In this document: positions 1 through 8,673 of the stretch, piece by piece
How positions within the stretch are numbered: the first letter of the stretch is position 1
How the letters are laid out: every line of letters begins with the position of its first letter
DNA from: Cyanobium sp. FACHB-13342
GTDB taxonomy: Bacteria > Cyanobacteriota > Cyanobacteriia > PCC-6307 > Cyanobiaceae
Length of the DNA: 64,000 bases
Assembly (NCBI RefSeq): GCF_014697415.1
Contig: NZ_JACJRT010000008.1
Coordinates: 124,001-188,000 of the forward strand
Reading direction: 5' to 3'
Translations under genes and position numbers: made by a program
Notes under the pieces: generated by a model
What the model was told of the DNA's origin: nothing
Database searches by the model: none
The model's input: only the letters and a program-made list of their open reading frames with translations

Positions 1-829
1 CCACCAGCTCCTCGTACATGCGCAGGCCCAGGTGGCCGGCCCAGGGGAAGCCATCGATGCTTTCGGGCAGCAGGCTGCGGATCGCCGTGGGGCGTTGGAT
101 ATCGGCGGTGATAAGACGTGGTTCGCGGCTGACGGCCTCCCCCATGCCGACGCCCACCGCTGCCCGGGCCGCTTCCTCCAGGTTGCCGATCGTGGCGCTG
201 ATTGCCCAGGTACGCAGATTTGGCCGCAGCGACCGCAGCCAGCTGAGGCAGAGCTCGGCCTGCACGCCGCGCTTGCTGCCCATCAGCTCATGCCATTCAT
301 CCAGCACCACCGCCTGCAGGCCCCCGAACAGGTCGGGGGCCTTGGGATTAGCCAGCAGCAGGCTGAGGGATTCCGGCGTGGTGATCAGGATTTGGGGTGG
401 GGTGCGCAGTTGGCGGGTGCGCTCGCTGCTGGGGGTGTCGCCGTTGCGGATCGCGACGCGCAGCGGCCAGCCCATCGCATCGATCGGCGCCTGGATGGCC
501 AGGGCCAAGTCGCGGCTGAGGGCCCGCAGGGGCGTGAGGTAGAGCAGGCGCAGGCCGCTAACGGTGGCTCGTTGTTGCGAGCGTGTGGCGTTCTGTACAA
601 GCTGTACAGAATCCAAGACACTGGCCCGGTCACCCCACTGGCCAGCGTCCTGGTGCAGCATCTCGGCGATTGGGCCCATCACCGCCGCATAGGTTTTGCC
701 GGAGCCGGTGGGCACCTGGATCAGGCCGCTCTCCCCCGCCAGGTAGGCCTGCCAACACGCGCGCTGGAAGGGAAGCGGCGTCCAGCCCTGCTCAGAAAAC
801 CAGGCTTCGATCGGCGCCAGCAGAGTCAT
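1..829 (-). CDS. Ligase-associated DEAD/DEAH-box helicase (Lhr-type), 3' part outside window
   Basis: Open frame from the ATG at 829 to the left edge (276 codons, no stop), so the C-terminal part lies outside. It would be an ATP-dependent DNA helicase acting with the neighbouring ligase and exonuclease in repair. Visible motifs are Walker A 'PTGSGKTYA' (residues 40-48), motif Ia 'YLTPLRALSRD' (97-107), 'ITTPESL' (149-155) and the DEAH-box variant 'DEWHEL' (177-182), which is typical of ligase-associated helicases. Residues about 66-90, between motifs I and Ia, look like a local insertion and contain a perfect DNA palindrome (591-611). The start codon overlaps the stop of the upstream HTH gene (ATGA), which suggests translational coupling. 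Confidence 0.85.
   Translation of the reverse strand, partial: MTLLAPIEAWFSEQGWTPLPFQRACWQAYLAGESGLIQVPTGSGKTYAAVMGPIAEMLHQDAGQWGDRASVLDSVQLVQNATRSQQRATVSGLRLLYLTPLRALSRDLALAIQAPIDAMGWPLRVAIRNGDTPSSERTRQLRTPPQILITTPESLSLLLANPKAPDLFGGLQAVVLDEWHELMGSKRGVQAELCLSWLRSLRPNLRTWAISATIGNLEEAARAAVGVGMGEAVSREPRLITADIQRPTAIRSLLPESIDGFPWAGHLGLRMYEELV
591..611. repeat. Perfect 9-bp inverted repeat, 3-bp spacer, inside the helicase gene
   Basis: TTCTGTACA-AGC-TGTACAGAA, a perfect inverted repeat. It encodes part of an apparent insertion between helicase motifs I and Ia. It could be a protein-binding site or chance. The GTAC half-sites are 5 bp apart, one more than in the cyanobacterial LexA consensus as I remember it, so I do not call it a LexA box. 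Confidence 0.6.
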
Positions 830-1710
830 GGCGCTGGGGGCAGTGGCAACAGGGTGAGCTCGGGCGCCGCCGCGGCGAAGGCCTCCAGGCGCCGGTGCAG
901 TTCAGCCGCCAGGGCCAGGGTGTGGGGGTGGGGGCCAAACTCCCGCCGCACCACCAGGGACTCGCCGCTGGTGAGCGGCAGATCGAGAGGCAGCCGTACC
1001 AGGCTGCCGGCCACCCGCTCACTGAGCACGGTGGCGTAGCCGATGGTGAGGTCGGCCTCGGTCTGGCCTTCCCAGCGCTCCCGCCGATAGCGCCGCATCC
1101 GCACCGGGGCGTTCCACAATCCCAAGTGCTTCAGGCAGGCCTCCACCTTGGGATAGGTGCCCGGCGGGAGGGCCAGGCTGGGGAAGGCGGCCACGTCGTC
1201 CCAGCTGATGGGCCCCTGGTTCAGCAGGGGATGGTTGGGGCCCACCACCAGGTGCACCGGATAGCGGCACAACGGCAGGGCCACCAGCTCGGGGTCGTCG
1301 GGGTCGGGCCAGTCGGGCCCAGCGGCGATCCAGCCGTCGATCACCCGCTGGCGCAGCAGGGCCATCGGGAGCCCCACCCCCACGATGTCGCAGGTCCCGA
1401 GCAGCCAGCCCGCGGGCGCTGGCGTGGCCAGCAGGGGCCCGGACCAATAGGTGGCCTCCAAACGCAACGGGGCCAGGTCTTGCCAGCGGGCCAGCTGGTG
1501 CACCCGCCGTTCCAGCTGGAGCAGGGCAGCATCACCCTGCAGGCTCCACTCCTGGTCCTGTTTGACCAGCTCCAGGCCGAACAGCTCGAGGGCCTGATTG
1601 CATTTGCGGCTCACGGACGACTGGTTGAGGCCCAGGCGCTGACCGGCGGCCTGCCCGGAGCGGAGCCATAGGGACAGATCCAGGCTGGCCAGGCACTCCA
1701 GTGTCAGCAC
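826..1710 (-). CDS. LysR-like helix-turn-helix protein of the ligase/helicase operon
   Basis: 294 aa from a GTG start at 1710. The first 50 residues hold a winged-helix HTH of LysR type ('AAGQRLGLNQSSVSRK', about residues 21-36). The rest resembles a LysR-type effector-binding domain, with alternating hydrophobic strands and segments such as 'YPVHLVVGPNHPLLNQG'. The start overlaps the ligase stop and its TGA overlaps the helicase ATG, so it is embedded in the repair operon rather than divergently transcribed as usual for LysR regulators. It may regulate the operon or may have been co-opted; no effector can be inferred. The HTH call is fairly secure, the role is not. Confidence 0.7.
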   Translation of the reverse strand: MLTLECLASLDLSLWLRSGQAAGQRLGLNQSSVSRKCNQALELFGLELVKQDQEWSLQGDAALLQLERRVHQLARWQDLAPLRLEATYWSGPLLATPAPAGWLLGTCDIVGVGLPMALLRQRVIDGWIAAGPDWPDPDDPELVALPLCRYPVHLVVGPNHPLLNQGPISWDDVAAFPSLALPPGTYPKVEACLKHLGLWNAPVRMRRYRRERWEGQTEADLTIGYATVLSERVAGSLVRLPLDLPLTSGESLVVRREFGPHPHTLALAAELHRRLEAFAAAAPELTLLPLPPAP

Positions 1711-3386
1711 GGGCCACGCTCGAGCAGCGCCAGGGCGGTGGCCAGGGTGTCGGCCTCCTGGGCCGGCTTGTCGTGGCGCCAGCGGCGAATGCGGGGAAAG
1801 CGCACGGCCAGGCCGCTTTTGTGGCGGGGCGATTGTTGCAGGCCCTCGAAGGCCAGCTCAAACACCTGCAGGGGCTCCACGGCCCGCACCGGACCAAAGC
1901 GCTCGGTGGTGTGCTGGCGGATCCAGCGGTCCAGGGCCGTGATCTCGCCGTCGTCCAGGCCGGAGTAGGCCTTGGCGAAGGTCACCAACCGGCCGTCACC
2001 ATCCCAGAGGCCGAAGCTGTAGTCGGTGAAGAGGTTGGCGCGCCGTCCACTGCCCGCCTGGGCGTAGAGCAGCACCGCATCCAGGGTGTAGGGGTCGCGC
2101 TTGTGCTTCCACCAGGCCCCCCGCCGCCGGCCCGCCCGGTAGGGGGAGTCGAGGTCCTTGAGCATCAGCCCTTCGGCCGCCGCCGCCGCGGCCTGTTGGC
2201 GCAGGGGCTCCAGCTGGTCCCAGGCCGTTAGGGGCAGGCGGGGGGAGAGGCGCAGGAGCCCGGCTGCGGGGGTGGGTGTCGCCTGCTGGAGCTCCGAGAT
2301 CAGCGACTCCAGGGCGGCCCGGCGTTGGCGCAGGGGCCGCTGGCGCCAGTCGTCGCCCTGCCACTCGAGCAGGTCGTAGGCCACGAACGCGGCTGGACAG
2401 GCCGCCAACAGGGCCCGGCCCGGGGCCTTGCGCCCCAGGCGCCGTTGCAGCTGGCCAAAGGGGGCCGGGCGGTCACTCCCCTGGGGCCACACGAGCACCT
2501 CGCCGTCCAGCACGGTGCCCTCCGGCAGGCAGGCCGCTGCCGCGATCAACTCGGGAAAGGCGCCGTTGATCAGCTCCTCGCCCCGGCTCCAGAGGAACGC
2601 CTGGCCGGCGCGGCGGATCAGCTGGCCGCGGATGCCATCGAACTTCCACTCCGCCAGCCAGTCCTCGGCAGCGCCGGGCGGCAGATCTTCGAGTGGGGAG
2701 GCCAGGAAGAACGGATAGGGGCGGCTCGGCACCGCCTCGGTTTGGTTGGCGGGGGCCAGCAGGTGCCGGTAGGCCTGGGGGCTGGGGCTGAAGCCGCCCA
2801 TCAGCCGGTGCTGCAGCAGGGCCGTCTCCAGGCCGCTGAGCTGGGCCAGGGCCCGCAGCACCAGTCCCGGTCCAACGCCCACCCGCAGGCCGCCGGTGAG
2901 CAACTTGTTGGCCACCAGCAACTCGTTGGCGCTGAGCCCCAGCCAGAGCTCTCGCACCGCCTCAGCCTGGGCCTCGCCCTCGAGGGCGGCGGCGGCGGGC
3001 AGCAGCTCCTCCAGCCAGCGGTGGAGTGGTTCGGCGGCCAACGTCTCCTGCCGTTCGCCGTTGCCGTGACCATCGCGCCCTCCTGGTGCTGCCGGTGCCT
3101 CCGGTTGGAGCTGGCGCCAGAGCAGGGCGATGGTTTCGGCGGAATCGCCCACCTGGGCGTAGCAGTCGTCAAACAGCCACTCCGGCAGTGACGAGTCGGC
3201 CAGGCAGATCTCGCGCAGGCGCCGTCCGGTGATCAGGCGTTTGCCCTGTTTGCCCAGCAGCACGTGCAGGGCCCAGGCCGCATCGGCGGCATCGGTGTCG
3301 TCGAAATAGGCCGCCAGGGCGCCCACCTTGGCCGTGGTGCCGCTGGAGGCATCCAGCGCGCTGTACAGCGCGGCAAAACGGCGCAT
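1704..3386 (-). CDS. ATP-dependent DNA ligase
   Basis: 560 aa from the ATG at 3386, five bases after the stop of the phytochelatin-synthase-like gene; the open frame extends further upstream but only over that gene. It seals nicks using ATP through a ligase-adenylate intermediate. The N-terminal about 220 residues look like the ligase DNA-binding domain. The nucleotidyltransferase domain has motif I 'EWKFDGIRG' with adenylated Lys248 and motif III 'LDGEVLVW' (about 293-300); the OB-fold region is C-terminal, with 'WWKHKRDPY' before it. Association with a helicase and an exonuclease on both sides is the known bacterial ligase-associated repair cluster. This would act beside the NAD-dependent LigA that replicates the chromosome (not in this window). 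Confidence 0.9.
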   Translation of the reverse strand: MRRFAALYSALDASSGTTAKVGALAAYFDDTDAADAAWALHVLLGKQGKRLITGRRLREICLADSSLPEWLFDDCYAQVGDSAETIALLWRQLQPEAPAAPGGRDGHGNGERQETLAAEPLHRWLEELLPAAAALEGEAQAEAVRELWLGLSANELLVANKLLTGGLRVGVGPGLVLRALAQLSGLETALLQHRLMGGFSPSPQAYRHLLAPANQTEAVPSRPYPFFLASPLEDLPPGAAEDWLAEWKFDGIRGQLIRRAGQAFLWSRGEELINGAFPELIAAAACLPEGTVLDGEVLVWPQGSDRPAPFGQLQRRLGRKAPGRALLAACPAAFVAYDLLEWQGDDWRQRPLRQRRAALESLISELQQATPTPAAGLLRLSPRLPLTAWDQLEPLRQQAAAAAAEGLMLKDLDSPYRAGRRRGAWWKHKRDPYTLDAVLLYAQAGSGRRANLFTDYSFGLWDGDGRLVTFAKAYSGLDDGEITALDRWIRQHTTERFGPVRAVEPLQVFELAFEGLQQSPRHKSGLAVRFPRIRRWRHDKPAQEADTLATALALLERGPC

Positions 3387-3391
3387 CGCAG

Positions 3392-4141
3392 TCAGGGGCG
3401 CTTCACCACCACCACCCCGCGGCTGCGGCCGGAGCTGCTGTCGGTCGTGCGGATGGCCCGCCAGAGATCGGCCAGGGGCACCCACACCGAGGGATAGCGA
3501 TAGCGGGCCACATCGAGGATCAGCACCCGATCCGTGGCGGCGTGGTACGCGGCCACCGGTGAGATGTGACCGCCACCGGCCTGCCCCAGGGCCTGACGGT
3601 CGTAGTTCACCAGCAGTCGATCCGAAGGATCACTGAGGTTGCTGCGCAACAGCAGGCGGAACTGGGCCTGGCTGAGCTGGTCGCCGTGGACGGCCCTGGC
3701 CTGGACCCCATGGCTGGCCAGTAGCGCCCGCAATTGGTCCAGGGTCATGCCCTGGCGGGCCACCACCTCGGGGCCGAGCACCGCCCGGGTGCTGGCGGAT
3801 TCGAACACGTTCTGCTGGGTCCAGAAGCGGTAGTTGCCGTAACCTGCCGCCGCCGGGGCCGGCACCGCCAGGCTGTTGAGCACCATCACCATGCTGGCGA
3901 CGCCGCAGTAGGCCAGGTTGGCCTGGGTGAGGAACTGCTCGGCGAGGGGGCCGTAGTCGGCGCGATCCACGCTCTGCAGCAACAGGGTCTGACCCTCACG
4001 CTCCGGCAGGGGAATGGTTTTGCCTGGCTGGGCCAGGGCGACGGGGCCCGGGGCCAGCAGGGTCACCCAAGCCAAGCCAAGGGCGCCGCAGAGATGGAGA
4101 GTTCGCCCCCTGGTGGTTGGTGTTTCGGGTTGGGGCAGCAC
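3392..4141 (-). CDS. Phytochelatin synthase-like cysteine protease
   Basis: 249 aa with an N-terminal signal or anchor (hydrophobic residues 14-37, ending 'ALAQ'), so probably exported or lumenal. A papain-like triad is visible: Cys79 in 'LAYCGVAS', His192 in 'GGGHISPV' and Asp210 in 'ILDVARYRYPSVW'. The His-Asp spacing of 18 equals that of plant phytochelatin synthase (His162/Asp180 of Arabidopsis PCS1). Cyanobacterial short homologues mainly remove glycine from glutathione rather than make long phytochelatins. It sits between the repair exonuclease (27-bp gap) and the ligase (5-bp gap), apparently co-transcribed, an unexpected place for a thiol-metabolism enzyme. Family confidence high; substrate inferred. 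Confidence 0.85.
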   Translation of the reverse strand: MLPQPETPTTRGRTLHLCGALGLAWVTLLAPGPVALAQPGKTIPLPEREGQTLLLQSVDRADYGPLAEQFLTQANLAYCGVASMVMVLNSLAVPAPAAAGYGNYRFWTQQNVFESASTRAVLGPEVVARQGMTLDQLRALLASHGVQARAVHGDQLSQAQFRLLLRSNLSDPSDRLLVNYDRQALGQAGGGHISPVAAYHAATDRVLILDVARYRYPSVWVPLADLWRAIRTTDSSSGRSRGVVVVKRP

Positions 4142-4168
4142 GGTTGGCGATTGGGCGCTCGCCCCAGA

Positions 4169-5167
4169 TCATGGTCCCCCTTGCCCCGCCAACGGCGCGG
4201 CGCTGAGGCCTTCCACCTCCCGCAGGTAGCGGGCCAGCCCATCGCTGTTGCCGTGGGTCACGTACACCTGGCGGGCGCCGCTCTGCTTCACGCTCCGGAT
4301 CAGGCCAGGCCAGTCGGCATGGTCGCTGAGCACAAAGCCCCGTTCATACCCCCGGCGGCGGCGGGCACCGCGCACGGCCATCCAGCCGCTCACGAAGGCC
4401 GTCTGGGGCTGCTTGAAGCGCTTCATCCACACCGACCGGTGGGCCGAAGGGGGCGCGATCACCAGGCGGCCCGCCAGGGACTCCCCCTTGGCGAGCGCGC
4501 TCACCGCTCTGGTGGGCGGCAGCACCACGCCGGCTTCCCGGTAGGCGGGCATCAGCGCCTCCACGGCGCCGTGCAGCAACACCTCCTCGGCGACGCCGAT
4601 GGCGGCCAATTCGGCCAGTAACCGCTGGGCCTTGCCAAAGGCGTAGGCAAACAGCAGCGAGGGCCGCTCCGGCGCCGCTTGCCACCAGCTCAGGATCTCG
4701 CCGGCCACCGTGGCGCCGCTCTGCCAGCGGTAGATCGGTAGGCCGAAGGTGGCCTCAGTGATGAACACATCTGCCGTTACGGGGGCAAAGGGGGTGCAGC
4801 TGGGGTCGGCGCAGCGCTTGTAGTCGCCGCTCACCAACCAGCTCTCGCCGCCAGCCTCCAGCCGGATCTGGGCGCTGCCGAGCACGTGGCCGGCGCTGTG
4901 GAACGACACCCGGGCGTCACCGATGCGGTGCAGCGCTCCGTAGTCGACGGGGATCAGGTTGATCGTGGCGCCGAGCCGTTGGCGCAGGATCGTCTCACTG
5001 GCGCCGATCGCCCAGTACTCGCCGCAGCCCGGCCGGGCGTGGTCGGCGTGGGCATGGGTGATCAGGGCGCGGGGTACCGGCTGCTGGGGATCGATCCAGG
5101 CGCCCGCCGCCGGGCAGTAAAGCCCCTGGGGGGTGAGCTCGAGCAGGCTGCCGGCGGGAAGGGCCAT
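4169..5167 (-). CDS. Ligase-associated DNA exonuclease, metallo-beta-lactamase fold
   Basis: 332 aa from the ATG at 5167 ('MALPAGSLLEL'); the longer frame upstream lacks family features. Metal-binding 'THAHADHA' (HxHxDH at residues 38-43), later 'SAGHVLGSA' and 'SGDYKR' are the metallo-beta-lactamase motifs II to IV; the C-terminal 'LSDHADW' is a beta-CASP-type motif. The enzyme is a Zn-dependent nuclease of the SNM1/CPSF type that would trim DNA ends before ligation. It is the first gene of the minus-strand repair operon and is divergent from the aldolase gene, with an 86-bp spacer that must hold both promoters. Confidence 0.88.
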   Translation of the reverse strand: MALPAGSLLELTPQGLYCPAAGAWIDPQQPVPRALITHAHADHARPGCGEYWAIGASETILRQRLGATINLIPVDYGALHRIGDARVSFHSAGHVLGSAQIRLEAGGESWLVSGDYKRCADPSCTPFAPVTADVFITEATFGLPIYRWQSGATVAGEILSWWQAAPERPSLLFAYAFGKAQRLLAELAAIGVAEEVLLHGAVEALMPAYREAGVVLPPTRAVSALAKGESLAGRLVIAPPSAHRSVWMKRFKQPQTAFVSGWMAVRGARRRRGYERGFVLSDHADWPGLIRSVKQSGARQVYVTHGNSDGLARYLREVEGLSAAPLAGQGGP

Positions 5168-5253
5168 CGGCCGATTGTGGCGAGGGAGGCACGCCACCGT
5201 TGACGGCGGCGCGGGGCCCACCTAGGCCGGGGGGGCACGGCAGGCCCCACCCC

Positions 5254-6336
5254 ATGGCTCTGGACACCTTTCGCGACGAGCTGGCGGCCACGGCGGCGGC
5301 CCTGGCCGCTCCGGGCACGGGCCTGCTGGCCGCCGATGAATCCACCGGCACGATCGGCAAGCGCTTCGACGCCATCGGACTCGAGAACAGCGAAGCCAAC
5401 CGCCGTGCCTACCGCACCCTGCTGGCCACCACCGATGGTCTGGGCGCGTCGATCTCCGGCGTGATCCTCTACGAGGAAACCCTGTTTCAGACCAGCGGTG
5501 CCGAGGCGGGGGGCGCCCCGATCGTGGACCTGTTCCAGCACCAGGGCATCGTGCCCGGCATCAAGGTGGATCTGGGGGTGGAACCCCTGCCGGGGGGACT
5601 GGAGGGGGAGTCGTGGTGCACCGGCCTGCGCGGCCTGGCCGAACGGGCTGCCCGCTACTACGCCCAGGGGGCCCGATTCGCCAAGTGGCGCGCCGTGTTG
5701 CGCATCTCCGCCGCAGGCTGCCCTTCGGAGCTGGCGGTGCGGGAGAACGCCTGGGGCCTGGCCCGCTACGCCCGCACCGTGCAGGAGCAGGGCCTGGTGC
5801 CGATCGTGGAGCCCGAGATCCTGATGGATGGTGACCATGACATCGCCACCACCGCCGCCGTGCAGGAGTGGGTGCTGCGCAGCGTCTACGAGGCGCTGGC
5901 GGTGCACGGGGTGTTTCTGGAAGGCAGTTTGCTCAAGCCCTCCATGACCACCGCTGGGGCCGACTGCCCGGAGCGTCCTTCGCCCGAGCAGGTGGGCGAC
6001 TTCACCCTGCGCACCCTGAGCCGCACCGTGCCGGCGGCGGTGCCGGCCATCCTGTTTCTCAGTGGCGGCCTGAGTGAAGAAGACGCCAGCCTCTGCCTCA
6101 ACGCCATCAATGCCGCCGCCGCCGACACGGGAGCGCCCTGGCACCTGGGGTTCTCCTTTGGCCGGGCCCTCCAACACAGCTGCCTCCAGCACTGGGGTGG
6201 CCAGGATCGGCCCGCCGGCCAGGCGGCCCTGCTGGCCCGGGCCCGGGCCAATGGCGCCGCCAGCCGCGGTCGCTATGTGGCGGGGTCCGAGCCCTCGGAT
6301 GACGCCACCCTGTTTGTGGCCAACTACAGCTACTGA
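5254..6336 (+). CDS. Class I fructose-bisphosphate aldolase
   Basis: 360 aa from the ATG at 5254. It cleaves fructose-1,6-bisphosphate to dihydroxyacetone phosphate and glyceraldehyde-3-phosphate, or runs in reverse in the Calvin cycle and gluconeogenesis, through a Schiff base and without metal. Seen: 'GLLAADESTGTIGKRF' near the N-terminus, Lys144 in 'RFAKWR', Glu186 in 'PIVEPEI' and the Schiff-base Lys228 in 'EGSLLKPSM', all at nearly the same positions as in the rabbit enzyme (146, 187, 229). Cyanobacteria usually also have a class II enzyme; this metal-free isoenzyme is not linked to other carbon genes here. Full length, single-gene transcript likely. Confidence 0.95.
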   Translation: MALDTFRDELAATAAALAAPGTGLLAADESTGTIGKRFDAIGLENSEANRRAYRTLLATTDGLGASISGVILYEETLFQTSGAEAGGAPIVDLFQHQGIVPGIKVDLGVEPLPGGLEGESWCTGLRGLAERAARYYAQGARFAKWRAVLRISAAGCPSELAVRENAWGLARYARTVQEQGLVPIVEPEILMDGDHDIATTAAVQEWVLRSVYEALAVHGVFLEGSLLKPSMTTAGADCPERPSPEQVGDFTLRTLSRTVPAAVPAILFLSGGLSEEDASLCLNAINAAAADTGAPWHLGFSFGRALQHSCLQHWGGQDRPAGQAALLARARANGAASRGRYVAGSEPSDDATLFVANYSY

Positions 6337-6350
6337 CGGGATTCAGGGGA

Positions 6351-6785
6351 TCAGGACCAGCGCAGCCGGCCGTAGACCTGGCGCTGGAACCCGCTGGGTC
6401 CGTTGCTGTATTTCACCAGCTCCTGGGCTTCCACCCGGTAAAAGATGCGGCACTGATAGGTGTAGGCCGTGGGCGGATCCCCCGGTTCGGGCCCGGCGCC
6501 CATCACCGTGCAGGGCCGGGCTTCGGTGATCCTGAGGTCGAGCTGGCGGTCCACCTGGCAGACCCCCTGCTCCAGCAGGATGCGGGTGGCGGTGGTCTGT
6601 TCGTTGGGCACCAGCCAGCGGGCCGTACGGCCGCTCCCCTCGGCGAACTGGGCGGCTTCCCAGAGGTCGAAGCAGTGGGGTGTGCCGGGTGGTTCCTCCT
6701 GGGCCTGAACCCCCGCGAGCGGCGGGGCCGCCAGGCCCAGGGCGGCGAGCAGGGTGATGCAGCGATGGCGACGCAGGCGGCTCAG
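6351..6785 (-). CDS. Small exported protein of unknown function, downstream of nadA
   Basis: About 144 aa. No ATG is available; the best start is a CTG at 6785, overlapping the nadA stop, because it begins a clear signal peptide: basic 'RLRRHR', a hydrophobic stretch '[17 protein letters not shown]' and an 'AQA' cleavage site. The mature part has three to four cysteines ('PHCFDLWE', 'GVCQVDR', 'RPCTVMG', 'QCRIFYR'), so a disulfide-bonded periplasmic or lumenal protein is likely. Its position suggests translation coupled to nadA. I do not recognise the family. The start is uncertain and could lie further upstream inside nadA. Confidence 0.55.
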   Translation of the reverse strand: MSRLRRHRCITLLAALGLAAPPLAGVQAQEEPPGTPHCFDLWEAAQFAEGSGRTARWLVPNEQTTATRILLEQGVCQVDRQLDLRITEARPCTVMGAGPEPGDPPTAYTYQCRIFYRVEAQELVKYSNGPSGFQRQVYGRLRWS

Positions 6786-7735
6786 CGGCTCATCTCCAGC
6801 ATTTTCTGGATGGGAGCGAGGGCCCTCAGCCGGATGGTCTCGTCGAGTTCGATGGCCGGGGCCATCGTGTCGAGACAACGCCACACCTTCTCCAGGGTGT
6901 TGAGCCGCATGTAGGGACAGGCGTTGCAGCTGCAGCCATCCGAGCCAGGCACCGCATAGAAAGCTTTGTGGGGCACCGCCTTGCCCATCTGGTGCAGGAT
7001 CCCCGGCTCGGTGAGCACGATGAAGCTTTCGGCCGGGCTGGCTTCGGCCCGGTGGAGGAGCTTGCTGGTGGAGCCGATGAAATCGGCCAGATCGAGCAGA
7101 TGTTGCTGGCATTCCGGGTGGGCCAGCACCTCGGCGTCGGGGTGCTCCAGCTTGAGCTGCAGGAGGGCCTGCTCACTGAAGGTTTCGTGCACGATGCAGC
7201 TGCCGGGCCAGAGGGTGAGGGCGCGCCCGCTCTGGCGCTGCACCCAGCGGCCCAGGTTTTGATCGGGGGCGAACAGGATCGGCCGATCGGCGGGCAGTTG
7301 GTTCACCAGATCCACCGCATTGCTGCTGGTGCAGATCAGGTCGCTGAGGGCCTTCACCGCCGCCGAGCAATTGATGTAACTCACGGCGATGTGGTCGGGG
7401 TGCTCGGCGCGGAAGGCGGCGAAGGCCTCGGCGGGGCAGGCGTCAGCCAGGGAGCAGCCCGCCTCCAGATCGGGCAGTAACACCGTTTTCTGTGGGCTGA
7501 GGATCTTGGCGGTCTCCGCCATGAAGTGCACGCCGCAGAACACGATCACCTCGGCATCGGTGGCGGCGGCCTGGCGGGAGAGCTCGAGGGAATCGCCGAT
7601 GAAGTCGGCGACGTCCTGGATCTCAGGCTCCTGGTAGTAGTGCGCCAGGATCACGGCCTTGCGCTGGTGCTTCAGCGCCGCAATAGCCCCGGGCAAATCG
7701 GCGGCTGGTGGGTTCTGGATGGCGGCGAAAACCAA
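6782..7735 (-). CDS. nadA: Quinolinate synthase
   Basis: 317 aa, start read as TTG at 7735 since no ATG fits better. NadA condenses iminoaspartate with dihydroxyacetone phosphate to quinolinate, in the de novo NAD pathway, using a 4Fe-4S cluster. Conserved segments: '[15 protein letters not shown]', '[13 protein letters not shown]', '[14 protein letters not shown]', '[10 protein letters not shown]', 'AHPECQQHL', and the C-terminal 'CSCNACPYM' with cluster cysteines. Length is normal for the short NadA type. Neither nadB nor nadC is in the window. A small exported protein follows with overlapping codons. Confidence 0.96.
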   Translation of the reverse strand: MVFAAIQNPPAADLPGAIAALKHQRKAVILAHYYQEPEIQDVADFIGDSLELSRQAAATDAEVIVFCGVHFMAETAKILSPQKTVLLPDLEAGCSLADACPAEAFAAFRAEHPDHIAVSYINCSAAVKALSDLICTSSNAVDLVNQLPADRPILFAPDQNLGRWVQRQSGRALTLWPGSCIVHETFSEQALLQLKLEHPDAEVLAHPECQQHLLDLADFIGSTSKLLHRAEASPAESFIVLTEPGILHQMGKAVPHKAFYAVPGSDGCSCNACPYMRLNTLEKVWRCLDTMAPAIELDETIRLRALAPIQKMLEMSR

Positions 7736-7782
7736 CCGGGGGCCTCAGCTGATGCAGGATGGCATGAGCCTAAGCATCAGAG

Positions 7783-8673
7783 ATGGTGGTAACCAGCGGA
7801 GGGAAAACGCTCCGCATTGCCATCGCCGGAGACCTTCACGGGGCTTGGGACCACAGCGATCACGCGCTGCTGCAAACCGTGGCGCCCGATGCCCTGCTGG
7901 TGGTGGGGGACCTCAGCGATGGCCAGCAGCGCATCCCGGCCCTGCTGCGCCAGCTGCCCTTGCCCGTGGCCTGCATTCTCGGCAACCACGACGCGGGTAA
8001 GGATGCCTCGGGCCGCACCCTGCAGCGCCAGATCGACCTGCTGGGGGAGGTGCATTGCGGCTGGAAGTTGCGCGCCTTGAGCCCACCGGGGCTGGCGGTG
8101 GTGGGGGGACGGCCCGGAACCGCCGGCGGGGGCTTTCACCTCTCCCGAGCCGTGCAGGCGGCCTTCGGCCCGGTGACCCTGCAGGAATCGGCAGATCGCA
8201 TTACGGCCGCCGCTGCTGCCGCCCCCGACGACTGGCCCCTGGTGCTGCTGGGCCACAGCGGTCCCTCCGGGCTCGGCAGTGACGCCGCCTCTCCCTGTGG
8301 CCGCGACTGGAAGCCCCCGGCCTGCGATTGGGGTGACCTCGACCTGGCCCTGGCCATTCAGCAGATCCGCCGCCGTCGCCCCGTACCGCTGGTGGTGTTC
8401 GGCCACATGCACCACGCCCTCAAACGGGGCCAGGGCCATCGTCAGAGCTTCTGCCGGGATCGGGCCGGCACGGGCTATCTCAATACGGCCTGCGTGCCCC
8501 GCCATGGCACCGACGGCGCCGGTCAGGCCCTGCGCCATCTGAGCTGGGTGGAGTTGGTGGGTCAGGAGCTGCGCAGTGCCAGCCATCGCTGGTATGGCCT
8601 CGGCGGGGAGCTGCTCTACGAAGAGCGGCTCTGGACGGCCCCCACCCCCTCGCCAGAGCTCGCGCCGTGCTGA
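7783..8673 (+). CDS. Metallophosphatase of the cyanobacterial TIGR04168-like family
   Basis: 296 aa from the ATG at 7783. Calcineurin-like phosphoesterase motifs occur in order: 'IAGDLHGAW' (GDxH), 'VVGDLSDG' (GDxxD/G), 'ILGNHDAG' (GNHD), 'LLGHSGPSG' and 'VFGHMHHAL' (GHxH), which together bind a dinuclear metal centre. The protein is cytosolic, with no signal. The substrate is unknown; in plants and cyanobacteria related proteins are conserved orphans. The stop overlaps the GTG of the next gene, so the two are probably co-translated. Fold and metal site are certain by motif, specificity is not. Confidence 0.85.
   Translation: MVVTSGGKTLRIAIAGDLHGAWDHSDHALLQTVAPDALLVVGDLSDGQQRIPALLRQLPLPVACILGNHDAGKDASGRTLQRQIDLLGEVHCGWKLRALSPPGLAVVGGRPGTAGGGFHLSRAVQAAFGPVTLQESADRITAAAAAAPDDWPLVLLGHSGPSGLGSDAASPCGRDWKPPACDWGDLDLALAIQQIRRRRPVPLVVFGHMHHALKRGQGHRQSFCRDRAGTGYLNTACVPRHGTDGAGQALRHLSWVELVGQELRSASHRWYGLGGELLYEERLWTAPTPSPELAPC

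Noticed and set aside
591-611. LexA box in the repair operon
   Set aside because: The palindrome's GTAC half-sites are one base too far apart and it lies deep in a coding region, so I list it only as an inverted repeat.
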